Origin: Gigaspora margarita
Lineage: Eukaryota; Glomeromycota; Glomeromycetes; Diversisporales; Gigasporaceae
Reading direction: 5' to 3'
Length of the DNA stretch: 64,000 nucleotides
Assembly: GCA_009809945.1 (NCBI GenBank)
Contig: WTPW01000715.1
Location: forward strand, 220,862-284,861
Under the pieces are notes generated by a model that ran no database searches, was not told the origin of the DNA, and saw only the letters and a program-made list of their open reading frames with translations. The translations under genes were made by a program, and so were the position numbers. Position 1 is the stretch's first letter. Every line of letters begins with the position of its first letter. Shown one piece after another: positions 44,366 to 56,279 of this stretch.

Positions 44366-45702
44366 CTTATCTTACTGGTGTTATTATAAATTTCTGCGCC
44401 CAAAAATCACAGCATTTCCTATTCTGCCCTGCATTATTTGATCGATCATTGTTATATTCAATCGTCTTTAAACCTTTCAATTGTATCTCTGTAACACGTG
44501 TTACTCCTATTACCTTATTTAGATATCCTTGGGGTTCTACAATTAATTAATCGTGATGCGTCGAATGTCTATATTAATAATCAACATCGCTTTTGTACAC
44601 AGATTAATTATGTATAAATTATTATTGCTTCTTTTAGGGACGAATGAATACAAAATGTTTAAATATTGTCATCTCGCCCTCACAAAAGTAATATTATAAT
44701 CAAGTATATAGGTGTTGAAGAGCAATTAGACTTTTAGTTGTTGTATCTCAATGACGAATTGATTGTGTAAGGCAGAAGGAAGTTAAACTGACAATTGATT
44801 GGCGTAAATAATTTATATAGATTACAAATGTATATAAGTCTGATATGTTTGCTCTTTGTGTATTAAAAGGTTTTTGTCCCTTATACATAGTAGAGAGAGC
44901 AAGAATGAGGTATTAGATAGCATTAGATATTATCTAAATAATTCCTCTATTATAATAAAGTTTTCTTAATGAATGTTTATTTATCGTATCTCTTGGCTTT
45001 CATTTATTTTTGTATTGTTTGTGAATCCTATTTCATTATATTTATAAACCCAACCTTATGTATTCCTTCTCTTGTTCACTATTGCTAACCTAAATCTGGC
45101 CTTCTAATCTAACGCTCTCCCAAATTTCAATAGTAATACTAGTTTTGTCTACTTATATACTGCTTGATTTCTAAAATATATATATATATATATATATTTT
45201 ATAATATTTACTAATGCTATTTACAACTTTGTTCTCTATATAAAATGCTTCCTATATCATATTTCATTATCATACTGAATAAGTTAAGCTTTTAAACATA
45301 ATTAAACAATAAACACTAAAAAATGTACATAGTGTTGGCACATGACCAATTAAACTACTAATATAATTAATGAATTCATACGACTCATTTCGAAATTGTG
45401 ACCTAGTTATATGCCAACTCTGTACAATACACATGTAAACTAAGGTATATATAATTTATTAGTTAGTATTAATAAACTGTTAAAATATTACATTTTTTAA
45501 AACTTCTAATATGATTTACTGATTCTTCTGCTCCTGGTTTTGCATGACAGCATTGCGCAGCTACTTTATTACTAATTATAAACCAGAAATTATATATAAA
45601 ATTATACTTTGAACAACTTTACTTAGTAGCAAAATATAGTTTATCTTGACACAAAAGCAAGTGAGTATATACTAAAGTTGTAAATTTTTGTTTGTAATAT
45701 AA
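44366..45702. other. Gene-free DNA with an (AT)n tract
   Basis: Holds (TA)n at 45177-45200 and a dispersed motif at 45521-45572 (CTCCTGGTTTTGCATGACAG then CATTGCGCAGCTACTT) that recurs at 11914-11958 and, less well, 10951-10990. No supported ORF. Confidence 0.5.
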
Positions 45703-46053
45703 GCCCCTTTTTTTGTGGGCTACTATTTCCACACTATTTCCACAATAGTTATACAAAAATTTCTATTTTTAGAATTCTTTCTAACTTTAATTTTAACCCT
45801 ATTTCCAACTCTAGCCCTAACTCTAAAAACTAATAACAGATAAATAAACTTTCTTTGGCCTCTAATTGAAAGATCTGGAGCTTATTTTTCTGATTCTAAT
45901 GATATTAAATTATCAAAATTGGCCCAGTAGATCCCAAGATACTTGGGATCAAAGAAGAAAACTTAAGAATTGGCATATTCACTATTCTACAAAGCATAGA
46001 AGATGCTATCTAATGAAAAATCATGATTTGTACAAAATTTTCTTATTATAATA

Positions 46054-48179
46054 GGATCCCAGACATCTCTCATATAGGTCATAGCTGATCTGCATGAATT
46101 TAGGCGTTTTTGCTACCCCTAAAATCAAGTAAATTTGCTAAAAGTTGAATTATTACATATAAACTTTATAGTAATTTGCTAAAACTAAATTATAACATCT
46201 ATTATTAAGTAAATAAATATAGTATAAATTTTTTTATTTGAATTTATAGAATTAAAATAAAAAATTTTTTATCAAATTTGGTCAAAAATTTTTTATCAAA
46301 TTTGGTCAAGAACTCATGGAGATATCTTTGATGAAAGTTCCTGTAAACAATTTCAACGTAGCTTCTTTGTCATATGTTTTTTTGCTTTTTCAAAATAACC
46401 CACTATTCGGCGATGATTTACAAGAAATTTTACTATGCTAACTAAAAAAAATTTATAACAAGACTTGTAGCGCATATCATGGACTAATAGAATCTCAAAT
46501 TTTATGAAAAGGTATTGACAACTCGTGAAGATATTAACGTTTTTGTAAATTCAAACGCATACGTTTTCTTAAGTTTTCCCCTAAACTTCAAATGCTTCCT
46601 GAAGCACTTTCTCAAAATGAAACCTCCAAAACGTACTAAGTAAGTTGGTAGAATAGGTATTTTAAAGTCTTCGGTTAAAATTTTATCAAAAATGGATCAA
46701 TATTGACGAAGTTATGATGATTTTTCAAGTTGCTTCCAGTTTCGGGATTTTCTAAAATTTACAATTTTGATGCAAACAAAAAAATTACATCACAGGCTAG
46801 ATTTTTACAAGTTCAAATGAAACAAGTTATTGCGCACTAAGTAAACTTTTAGAGCATATTATTGACCAATAGAATCTCAAATTTTATGAAAAAATGTTGA
46901 AAACTCGTAGAGATATTAATGTTTTTGTAAATTCGAACGTTATACGTTTTTGCAAACAATTTTGGCACGTGATATACATTTTTGGAATAGAAAAAATCTT
47001 TTATCAAAGATTTCTCTACGAGTTCTTGACCAAATTCGATGAAAATTTTTTTATTTTAATTCTACAAATATATAGAATTCAAATAAAAAATTTTTATCAA
47101 ATTTGGTCATAGAGAAATCTTTGATGAAAGATTTTTTCTATTTCCAAAAACGTATATTACGTGCCAAAATTGTTTGCAAAAACATATGACGTCTGAATTT
47201 ACAAAAACGTTAATATCTCTATGAGTTTTCAACATTTTTTCATAAAATTTGAAATTCTATTGGTCAATAATATGCTCTAAATGTTTACTTAGTGCGCAGT
47301 AACTTGTTTCATTTGAACTTGTAAAATCTAGCCTGTGATGTAATTTTTCTGTTTTCATCAAAATTGTAAATTTTAGAAAATTCCGAATCTGGAAGCAAAT
47401 TGAAAAATCATCATAACTTCGTCAATATTAATCCATTTTTGATAAAATTTTAAATAAAAACTTTAAAATACCTATTCTACCAACTTACTTAGTCACATTT
47501 TGGAGGTTTATTTTGAGAAAGTGCTTCTGAAAGCATTTGAAGTTTAAGGGAAAACTTGCGAAAACGTATGCGTCCGAATTTACAAAAATGTTAATATCTT
47601 CACGAGTTTTCAATACTTTTTTATAAAATTTGAGATTCTATTAGGCTATGATATGCGCTACAAGTCTTTTTATAAAATATTTTTAGTTAGCATTGTAAAA
47701 TTTCTTGTAAATCATCGCTGAACAGTGGGTTATTTTGAAAAGTTAAAAATTATTATATAAATTACTAACTAATTCACTTAAAGATAACCCTGTGCAATTG
47801 TATTACATAATTATTTGTTTATCGACATACAATCATGATCAATGATCGTAATACATATGCAAAGTAAGTACCAAGTTGCTATTGATGCTAAAGCCCGATT
47901 ATATGCTACAACTACTTTTTAATTATAATTGATTATCACTTTGCTCTGTAAACCATTAATAACTTGTTATATCCAGATTGATTATCATCAAAATGTAGTT
48001 AAATTGCTAAAAATAATTGAATATTTTGGTGAATTACTAAGATTTTATACATGGCATATTTTATAACCCTTTTTAAAATTAACATTAATTTGCTAAAATT
48101 AAAATTTGGACCTTAGATCAAAATTGAATCAATTTGCTAAAAAAAAAAATATAACATATATCAGAGATGTTCAGGGTCC
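46054..48179. mobile_element. Element G2 (2.1 kb) with a 1.35-kb palindrome
   Basis: Termini GGATCCCAGACATCTCTCAT and (complement) GGACCCTGAACATCTCTGAT, with TA at both borders, match MITE G1 (25523-25769). It holds a palindrome at 46391-47738. The ORF 46894-47112 spans the centre of the palindrome and is not a gene. Confidence 0.85.
46391..47738. repeat. 1.35-kb near-perfect palindrome
   Basis: Left arm 46391-47058 and right arm 47070-47738 pair around about 47065. Landmarks are CAAAATAACCCACTATTCGG and its complement, CATATCATGG/GGCTATGATATG, CACTTTCTCAAAATGAAACC against GGTTTATTTTGAGAAAGTG, and CATCACAGGCTAGA against TCTAGCCTGTGATG. Differences are scattered single bases. A transcript would form a hairpin of about 670 bp. 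Confidence 0.92.
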
Positions 48180-48495
48180 TATTATAATTGACTTTGAGTT
48201 CTTAAGTAAATTTGTTTTTTGGCTCAAAAAAATACTAGTTTCTTAAGACATGTTTATTATTTTCTTAGTAAAATTTTTCACTACAACAAAAAACTTCTCA
48301 AAATGTATATAAAAAAAACAAATAAAGTTAAAAAAAAGCTATTAAATAAAAAATCATGATTTCACAGAACTTTATCATCACAATTAACTTTGTGCTCTTA
48401 AGTAAAGTTGTTATCTGGCTCAAAAAAAATGCTAGTTTCATAAAAGAAGTTTTATTAATATCTTAATGAAATATTTTACTATGATAAAAAACTTT
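48180..48495. repeat. Tandem duplication within complex AA
   Basis: Two diverged copies of about 130 bp share AATTRACTTTG.G.TCTTAAGTAAA, then TCTGGCTCAAAAAAA-type sequence, GCTAGTTTC and CTAYRAYAAAAAAC. Confidence 0.6.
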
Positions 48496-48899
48496 TTAAA
48501 ATATATATAAAGAAAAATGAATAGTTTGTGTAATAGTAAATTTGCTGATTCTTATGTTCTCTTCTTTGATCCCAAGTATCTTATTTTGATGATTTAATAC
48601 TATTAGAATCAGAAAAATGAGCTCTACAACTTTTACTAGAAACCAAAGAAGATTTACCATATAGCACTCTATAAAATACATCCATTAAATAGTACCCTAT
48701 ATATTAATACCTGGTACTGTATTAGTTTAATAGCCTTGAAGATTGATATATACCAGATACTATATTGTTCATGCTTAAAAATTTATTTATACCTGAGTAC
48801 TATATCTATTTTCCTAGAAAAACTACTAGTAATATGTATTTAGAATAGAATCAGTCAACCTCTGCTAAACACAGTACCCTTATACAAAATACCCACAAC

Positions 48900-49720
48900 C
48901 AGTATTGTCATAGGACAGCTTTGGACAATGATTTGGACAATTTTGGACAATTTTGAACAATTAAATAAAGTAAAATTACTTAAAATTTTATTAAGATAAC
49001 CTATTTTAATTTTAACTAAAATGTGTTCAGCACCTAAAAAAATATACTGTTATATATTTTTTAGAAAGATTTATTAATAGAGTTTCGCCTAAAGATAGAT
49101 GTATTTATAGTATTCATATAGTAAAATTTGGGGCAAATTTAATATAAGTATTATATACAGCAGGAATCTGACATTAACCAATAGTAAAATTATTTTTTTT
49201 ATTAAGTTAACATCTTTTTAGCTTCTAATTAAAGTTGTAGAGCTGGGTTTTATGGATCTAATAGTAAAATTTCATTAAAATCGGCCTAGTAATTCTAGAG
49301 ATATTTTAATTTTGCTCTTTATAATCTTGTAAAATTTCTTTACAAATTTGTAAAGAAATTAAAGAAATTTTATAAGATTATAAAGAGAAAAATTAAAATA
49401 TCTCTAGAATTACTAGGCCGATTTTAATGAAATTTTACTATTTGATCCATAAAATCCAGCTTACAACTTTAATTAGAAGCTAAAAAGAGGTTAACTTAAT
49501 AAAAAAAATAATTTTACTATAGGTTAATGTCAGATTCTGCTGTATATAATACTTATACTAAATTTGCCCCAAATTTTACTATATAAATACATCCATCTTT
49601 AGGCGAAACTCTAATTAATTATTAAAGCCTGAACATGCTTTGGACCATCTTGGACATTTGGACAATTTTGGACATGAACAAGACAAAAAAGGTTGTGGAC
49701 AGCTAAAATGTACAAAACTA
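48900..49720. mobile_element. hAT-like MITE family H, copy 2 (reverse), split
   Basis: Reads in the opposite sense to 24744-25030: CAGTATTGTCATAGGACAGC, GTCCAAA-type repeats (as TTTGGAC), AAATAAAGTAAAATTACTTAAA, and at the far side TTTGGACAATTTTGGAC, GGTTGTGGACAGC. It is interrupted at 49080-49611 by a palindromic element; the intact H1 shows the uninterrupted order. The ORF 49640-49822 is the translated MITE end. Confidence 0.8.
49080..49611. mobile_element. 532-bp palindromic element in H2
   Basis: GAGTTTCGCCTAAAGATAGA to the complementary right end, arms of about 265 bp meeting at 49345. Near-perfect pairing includes GGGGCAAATTTA, GTAGAGCTGG/CAGCTTACAAC and TAGTAATTCTAGAGATATTT. Absent from H1, so an insertion. 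Confidence 0.9.
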
Positions 49721-50003
49721 TACACATTATTCTGGGGGTACTATTTGCTGTTAACAGGAGTTTTCTGGTTAATACCTGGGTACTTTATGAAGCACTATAT
49801 GGTACTTATTAGTTTTAGATAGTAAATTTATAATATATTATATTAACTACTAAAAATAGAAATTCTTGTATAACTATTGTGAAAATAGCAAAATACTATA
49901 ATAGAAATAGGCATCCCCTATATTAAATGCTAAAAATAATAATTCTTGTATAACTTTAATAGAAATAGCAAAATACTATAGTGAAAATAGGTATCCCTTT
50001 TTT

Positions 50004-51439
50004 ATTTAGATAACCTGTTTTAAGATTCTAAGTAAACTTGTTTAGCATGTTATTTTACATGTATTAAAGTTAAAATACATTTTCTTGAACTTTTACTAAA
50101 TAAAAAATGAGTTTAAAGATGAAAAAAATTTTTTCTTTGTAAAAAATATTTTTCTAACTTTAACCCCATTTTTTACTTAGCAGTAATGTGATTTGTCATA
50201 CAGTCATGTGTATAAAATTTTTAATTATAAGTCAAATATTGATACATCTAAATTAATGTAGAATATAGTTTTTTTGCATGGTTTTGTTCTAATTTAGTAT
50301 TTTGTACTTTTTATATATAATAGTTGTTTTCTATATTTGGTTTTTTCCTTTTTTTTGGATTTTATATTTTTTTTTATATTATTTTAATTAAAATAAATAA
50401 AATTTTTTCTTGGTTGCTATAAAAATACTTGATCAAAGATCAACCTGTCTTTGCCTTGTATACTCTCCTTTAAGAATCAGATTATACCAAATTAGTCTAA
50501 AATTCTTTACATTTTTATATACTCTATACTATACATTACTGTATCTCTTTACTCTATTTAAATTTACTATTTCAAATTCATAAACTATTACTAGAGTACT
50601 GCTGCTCATCCATCTTCAAACTTATATTTTATTTATACTTTTATGATAAAATTTCTTGTTACACATTCTAGTAGATCTCAATTTCAGATTAGCAGATCCG
50701 CGCTAATTTTCTTTAAAAAGATCAATTCCTGAACATGGTGGCAGTGTATTTAAAACTTTACTGACACAAACGGTTTATGTCTTTTTTATAATATAAAATT
50801 AAATGTTTTATTTATTTTATCTGTATTAATATAAATCTTTATATTAATAAACCTCAAATACTATTTATTTGTTAAAATAAAGATTAAAATTTTTTTCTTA
50901 TTTATTAATACAACTGTGGCAAGCAATCTAATACAGTATAGTCTTTTTTAATATTGTATAAGTTAGAAATTTTTGACCAAAATTTAAATATTAGCCAATT
51001 GACCATTGGCCATTTGCCAACCAATTGCTAAAAAAATTGGTCACAAAAATTGCCCACACTGAGCAAATGTACTAAGCAACATGGTGGTATGAAGTGCCAT
51101 CCATCATACTAATGATTCATATAGAATATGGATTGAATAATTGAATTCAGATTTGTCCAAATTCAGGTTATATACAAAGTAGTATTTAGATTTGATTTGA
51201 ATAGCCTTGAATTAAAGAATAGGATCGAGGTACTACTACCTTTGTTACTCTCATAAGTAATTAATACTATAGTATAAGTGTAGCTACTATAATTTAAACT
51301 TATTAAACCTAAGAATGATTTTTTGTCTCATTACAAATCTTCATCATGACAACTAATTCACAGACCACATCAAACATTTAATTTTATATTTTAGAATGTA
51401 ATTTTTTTATTATTTTACGGTTTCTATAAAACTTGTGGG
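50004..51439. other. Gene-free AT-rich DNA
   Basis: About 1.4 kb without supported ORFs, terminal repeats or RNA genes. A short GAAGTGCCATCCATCAT block near 51090 resembles the end of the S family. Confidence 0.5.
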
Positions 51440-51441
51440 TA

Positions 51442-52052
51442 TAGTCTGGTGCAAAAAGATTTGTACCTCAAATAGCTCTGCTTAAAATAATTTTTGTACT
51501 AATTAATTTTTATTTCTTTAATTTATTATAATCATTAGGTTATCAGATTAATAAAAATAAAAGCATTTTGATTATTTTATTGATAAAATAAAAAGTTTAT
51601 TAATAGTAACTCTTTTTAAAAATATTTACTATATAATTTACTATAGTAATTTATATATACATGTATATAGTAAAAAAATCAAATAGTCAAGCTTTAAAGC
51701 TTAATTTCACAACAACTAGTAATTCAATTTTGCTCAAATTTTAACCATATCTTTATCATATGCACATTAATGCACTTGCGTAGTACAAGCTCATAAAACT
51801 GCATATTAGTTGCGAAATCAGTTAAAATATCTTTTTTTCAAAGAATTTTTTTTTTCAAATACAGTGAATTGTACATGCTTAATTATTAAAATAAAACAAT
51901 GTTAAACCAATAAAAATTATATAATAAGTTAGATTAAAACCTATTTTATTTGATATCAAAAATTTTTAATAATTAATCAGAAATATAAAAACTTTTACTT
52001 AGAGTCAAGTTTATGAAATTTTTTGAAGTACAAATCTTTCTGCACCAGACCA
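51442..52052. mobile_element. Mariner-like non-autonomous element
   Basis: TAGTCTGGTGCAAAAAGATT then TGTAC at the left; (complement) TGGTCTGGTGCAGAAAGATT then TGTAC at the right. Both are bordered by TA (51440-51441 and 52053-52054). 611 bp, no transposase ORF. TA target and this kind of end are typical of Tc1/mariner. Confidence 0.85.
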
Positions 52053-52100
52053 TACAGGAAAATAGAAGTTTTATATACTAGGAAAATGGGAACCATTTAA

Positions 52101-52267
52101 GTCCGAAGGACAAATATAAAATGCCACATCTGATCTAGCCAATAAGGATCAGTTTTATTGTTTTGATTATTTTTTATGTTACACCTGATCTAGCCAATCA
52201 GGATTCAGAATTTGTTAACACACAGACATCAGGATCACTATTGCTCCACCTGTAATGTCCTTCGGAC
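52101..52267. mobile_element. Small MITE with GTCCGAAGGAC ends
   Basis: Exact 11-bp inverted ends GTCCGAAGGAC / GTCCTTCGGAC. Inside, TGATCTAGCCAATMAGGAT occurs twice in direct orientation (52131 and 52187). Confidence 0.65.
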
Positions 52268-52953
52268 AATAAAATTTGGCAAATTTTGTTTTTTTAACTT
52301 ATTAGTAAGAAGAATCTGTTGGTTTGGTTTCTGGGTTAGAGTTTGCAATTTCTCTATATTATTAGGTTCTTTTTATAAATATTAAAAGTAGTTTATAATA
52401 AAATTAAAACTAATTGTAGTAATAAAGTTAGCCAATTTTTTGACAATTTTTACTATTTATTTATAAGTAATGCATATCATTTTACCAAATTAGGAGGACA
52501 TTTAAAGTCTAACACCTTATAAATTATCTAATTTTCTGATTTTAATTAATTAAGGTTAGGTTCATATTTGAGTTAGAAAGAAGTTATTTTTATATAGTAA
52601 AGTTGCATTTTTGACACTTTTGCTTAATTAACAAAGACTAGTTTAGATAGTTATTTTTGATATATTTTCTGTTTTTGTCTTTGCCATCTTGCTTTATTTT
52701 TTTCAGACTGATCTGGGTTATATATCAGGAAATTTTAGGCTTTAAACAACCCCAAATTAGGCTATTGTGTCCATCAATTCAGTTAATAGTCCAAATTGCC
52801 TAATTTAGTAAAATTATGTGCATCATTTATTTGAAATTTTAGAAAAAGAACCTTCTAATGTTAGAGAAACTGCAAACTCAGAACAAGAAACTAAACTAAC
52901 AGCTTCTTCTTGCTAAATAAGTTGAGAAAGCAAAATTTGCCCAAATTTTACAT
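52268..52953. mobile_element. Inverted-repeat element GG (~690 bp)
   Basis: Inverted arms of about 125 bp: left TAAAATTTGGCAAATTTTG, AACTTATT, AGAAGAA, GTTTGCA.TTTCTCTA, GGTTCTTTTT; right the complement. The arms are diverged, so this is an older copy. Confidence 0.75.
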
Positions 52954-53784
52954 ATGAAATTTAGGTGTGTCAATCATTTGACCTATAATTAAAATTTACT
53001 GTGACATATTATGTTACTGTTAGTTAATTTCTGTTGTTTTTGACAAATTTACATTTTGAAAATTGAAAATTAAAAAAATTTTGATCTAGTTTTTAAGATA
53101 AATATTTTCTTTATTTCTTGTTCTATATGTCTGTAAACTTTTAGTTAAGCTAACCTAGATCTTTGGCTTAAAGTTTATAGTAAATTCATATGTTTTTCTT
53201 ATAATATTTATTATAGATAGTATTCTAGGGGCAATATCCCTTGATTGATAGTAAGTCATTACGTAAATAGATAGAGCGAGTGAAAGAAAGATAATTATAG
53301 AATAGAATAATGAATATATCTAGTAGTAAATAGAAATTTCTATAGAATATACAAATATAGAATAGTATAGAAAAATAAATAAGGAAATATAAAGAAATAG
53401 GTATAAAAATACCAAAATAGAAAATGTTCGGTTGGATGGTACATGGAACCATTTCATTATTTTTCGGCACAAACCATTATCTTCATCCACGTGATAACAA
53501 CGGTTACATTATTAAGCCACTAAGAATACGTAATAATGCCTAATACTATTAAGGTAAGATTAATATAGATATGATAGTACAATATGAAAGGTAAGTGGCG
53601 ACATAGAGAATTAGACAGATACAGAAGTGAGAGGCCTGGGGAAAATTTTTTTGTTAAATTGCAAAGACCCTATATATAAAACTAAATCGTTGCGGCATAT
53701 GCAAAGTCAATCCAATAAAAGTAGAAATAAAATATATACATTCATCTACAAAATTTGCAGATTTGTTATATTATAATGCAAGCA
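52954..53784. other. Spacer downstream of the intact protease-like gene
   Basis: No credible gene. The minus-strand ORF 53225-53470 translates a TATAGAAATA-rich low-complexity tract. The run from 53560 to 53784 would hold the 3' UTR of the gene; no clear termination signal could be chosen. Confidence 0.5.
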
Positions 53785-54993
53785 CTAATCCCCCCTCATA
53801 AGAATTGAATCTATATCTGTCGCAAAACCAATATTTCCGATACCTCCAGTTAGTATACCAGTCAAATGAGCTTTATCACTCTCAAAGAAAGTAAATACAG
53901 GACCTCCAATATCATAAATATGATTTTCAATATTGATAACGTATGAAATTTTATAAGGATCAATTGCATCAAAATAAATTGCCTCATTTGATCTTAGATA
54001 ACCACAAGTAAGATGTGTAAAATAGCCAGATTTACATGAATGAATACCCAAATAATCATTTTCCCGTGTAGTCTTTCCATATGTATTGATCCGTGGGTAC
54101 ATAGGTGAATCCGTGTTCCTTATAATTCTTGTTGGTCTGACATTACCTTCAATACTGACTATGCCAACATCGGTCTTATGATGTGAGCTTATTCTACTCA
54201 TTCTTCCAATATAATTGTATATATTTAGTGAACCCCACGGTTTAAGAAAATACTCTTGTTCAAATCGATAACAACGTCCTGATGTTACAATAACATTCTC
54301 ATTTGTTTCGTTCCTTCTTGCCCAAAAACCTATTGAACATGTAACATCTTGATTTAAATTACACAACCCATCTCCATTCTCTATAAGCGTTTGTATAATT
54401 CGACGATTTATAGCATTTAATTTGTGTTGTTCATTAGTATTAGGTAAATTTCCATATTCAAAAACTGGCGCTGGATTAACAAATTGTCTATTGACTTCAT
54501 CTATGAACTCTCTATTAGGTTCATCAAATCCATGATATGAAGCTATAACGATATTATTAAATGTTACATCAATGAAAATAGCAACAAGCTCTGGATTATA
54601 TTGAAGCGCTAGTCTTGTTAAATTTTTATATCTGGTTTTTAAATCGAATAAGCTAAGATTATTTACAGATCTTTCGAATGTTAATAAGTGGTTAATTGGT
54701 ATTACATCAGACAAATTTCGTATTTCATTGACCTCAGTTTCGGTAGTAGTGTAAAAGACTACATTATTATCAGTTGTCCTGATATAAGATCCTGAGTATT
54801 CTTCATCAACTAAGTTTTGTTTTACAATAAGGTCTGCATCCATTAAGTCTAATTCCCTGTCTATTAAATCATCTATTTCGTTATCTGGTACGTTCCATAA
54901 TCTTGCCAATGCCTCATGTTGAGCATTAATTATCGGATATTTTTGTAATATAAAAATAAATAATAAAATTATTAAAAAGTAAATGTTTCTCAT
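53785..54993 (-). CDS. Secreted S1-type serine protease homologue, catalytic triad lost
   Basis: A single-exon ORF of 402 codons, four times longer than any other open frame here. Residues 1-24 form a signal peptide (hydrophobic core LIILLFIFIL, ending INA). About 25-200 is a prodomain-like region, and 205-402 has the layout of bacterial-type S1 proteases (streptogrisin/alpha-lytic group), a family widely expanded in Glomeromycotina (established knowledge). Cys219 and Cys241 match the disulfide before and at the His motif, and Cys320/Cys330 (SCKSG...TCG) a second one. The His motif TAGHC is VTSGRC (Arg240 for His), the Asp is kept (Asp275 in TDVGIVS), and GDSGGP is YDIGGP (Ile362 for Ser). 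It therefore cannot be a normal serine protease. It may be a binding or decoy-type secreted pseudoenzyme (inference). The first ATG gives the signal peptide directly. The paralogue at 22149-23369 is a pseudogene. Confidence 0.93.
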   Translation of the reverse strand: MRNIYFLIILLFIFILQKYPIINAQHEALARLWNVPDNEIDDLIDRELDLMDADLIVKQNLVDEEYSGSYIRTTDNNVVFYTTTETEVNEIRNLSDVIPINHLLTFERSVNNLSLFDLKTRYKNLTRLALQYNPELVAIFIDVTFNNIVIASYHGFDEPNREFIDEVNRQFVNPAPVFEYGNLPNTNEQHKLNAINRRIIQTLIENGDGLCNLNQDVTCSIGFWARRNETNENVIVTSGRCYRFEQEYFLKPWGSLNIYNYIGRMSRISSHHKTDVGIVSIEGNVRPTRIIRNTDSPMYPRINTYGKTTRENDYLGIHSCKSGYFTHLTCGYLRSNEAIYFDAIDPYKISYVINIENHIYDIGGPVFTFFESDKAHLTGILTGGIGNIGFATDIDSILMRGD

Positions 54994-55740
54994 AATTGCT
55001 TAAATTTAATTATAATTAATAATTATTGAATAATAAAGATATTGATTAAAAAATAATATTATAATCATGCAATTTAAATTGACATTGCTGCATTATCAAG
55101 AATCGAATGTAAGGTATTATTAACAGGTCATGTGTTTTATATCACTAGGATAAAAAATATATATTTATAAAGTTTAATCATTCTGTGAATTACTGCATGC
55201 TTTTATATATTTTTTATTATTCTATACTGTTTTGTATAATTGTTAATTGTCTTTATTTAGCTTTATTTTACAATTAGAATAGGCCTTGTATTTAGATAAG
55301 ATTGTCGGATTAGTTAATTAATTTATCTAAATTATTTGAACTATTTAAGGGTAGAGTATGTCGATCATTTTCGATAATAGTCATATTATGTAGCACAGAT
55401 ACAAAAACTTACTACTATGGTTAACAAAAAAAAAAAAAAAAAAACATTTATGGTATTTTAAATGTACGAATTTTCATTTTGAAGCAAAGAATTTAATATT
55501 TTATATTTAATTTTTTTTTTAAAAAAAAAAAAATACGTCAAGTTAGCGATAGTTGTGACGGAAAATTTTTTTTTTTTTACGACGGACAAGACAAGTTTAA
55601 ACCCGGTTTTTGATAGTAGGGGGACGTCTAAAGCAGAGCAGATTCTTAAAAAATATTTTATCGAATTAACTTTAGGGTTAGGATCATCTTAGATTAAGGT
55701 TAGATGGGTTTTGGTTTGTGAATTTTTTTATTTTTGTTTA
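54994..55740. other. Upstream region of the intact protease-like gene
   Basis: AT-rich; on the minus strand many TATA-like runs within 60 bases of the ATG, none of which can be singled out. An A18 run lies at 55427-55444, and a MITE A end with GGGGGACGTCTAAAGCAGAG at 55618-55640. Confidence 0.45.
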
Positions 55741-56029
55741 ATGTATATCGATATATCAAATCAAGAATATTGAATGTACGTACGTAATTGATATGCTCTA
55801 TTCCATATTGGAAAAAATTAACCAAATTTGACAACAATGATCAAATATTATCGCTATAAAGTAAATGGTTGACGTTTTTATTAGTCGTATCAAAAACAAG
55901 ATTCAAGTGTGTGAAAAGCTCTAATATATAAATAACTTCATTCTTCTTGTAAAAATTATCGTCTGCCACGATTGCTTGTACATTTTTACCAATTATTTTC
56001 ATCATATAAACTAAATCATTTCTAATCAC
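55741..56029 (-). pseudogene. Possible gene relic shared upstream of both protease loci
   Basis: A minus-strand frame (56029-55841, from an ATT rather than an ATG) reads IRNDLVYMMKIIGKNVQAIV...NHLLYSDNI. A frame change then gives FDHCCQIWLIF. Upstream of the pseudogene, 23890-23786 gives FDHRCQIWLMF in the same place. The similarity may be DNA-level only. I do not recognise the family. It could be a decayed neighbouring gene co-duplicated with the protease. Confidence 0.3.
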
Positions 56030-56279
56030 ACAATTTAAGTCTCATGACTGTAGAAGAAAATCTCATTTCATTCACTATGTAGATCAAGTCAGTTAATAAA
56101 GTTATTATAAAACATTTTTGGTTTAACTACGATAATAGTTCGTATTTATCGCTTTTGAAAAAATGGTTCAAAATTGTTGTAAAGAACGAATTGTATACTT
56201 TGTTCGTATAAGAATTTATACAAATGGGTAGGTTTTATCGAAATGTACAATCTATCATTACGTTTTTGATTCCTTAAAA

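Larger units (their letters stand above)
45703..50003. mobile_element. Nested inverted-repeat complex AA (4.3 kb)
   Basis: The outer left end (45703-45771) has AGTTATACAAAAATTTCTAT after ACTATTTCCAC repeats. Its complement occurs twice in tandem at the right (49852-49925 and 49926-50003). A second inverted pair, 45846-46010 and 48500-48660, shares TTTTTCTGATTCTAAT and ATACTTGGGATCAAAGAAGA. Within lie G2 (46054-48179), a tandem duplication (48180-48495), and H2 (48900-49720) with a palindrome. No transposase was seen. Confidence 0.7.

Noticed and set aside
46391..47738. Pure assembly artefact
   Set aside because: The arms differ at scattered positions and lie inside matching TA-bordered ends, so a real palindrome is more likely; not excluded without long reads.
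53225..53470. Hydrophobic 81-residue minus-strand ORF downstream of the protease-like gene
   Set aside because: The DNA is a TATAGAAATA-rich low-complexity tract, and the protein shows no known motif.
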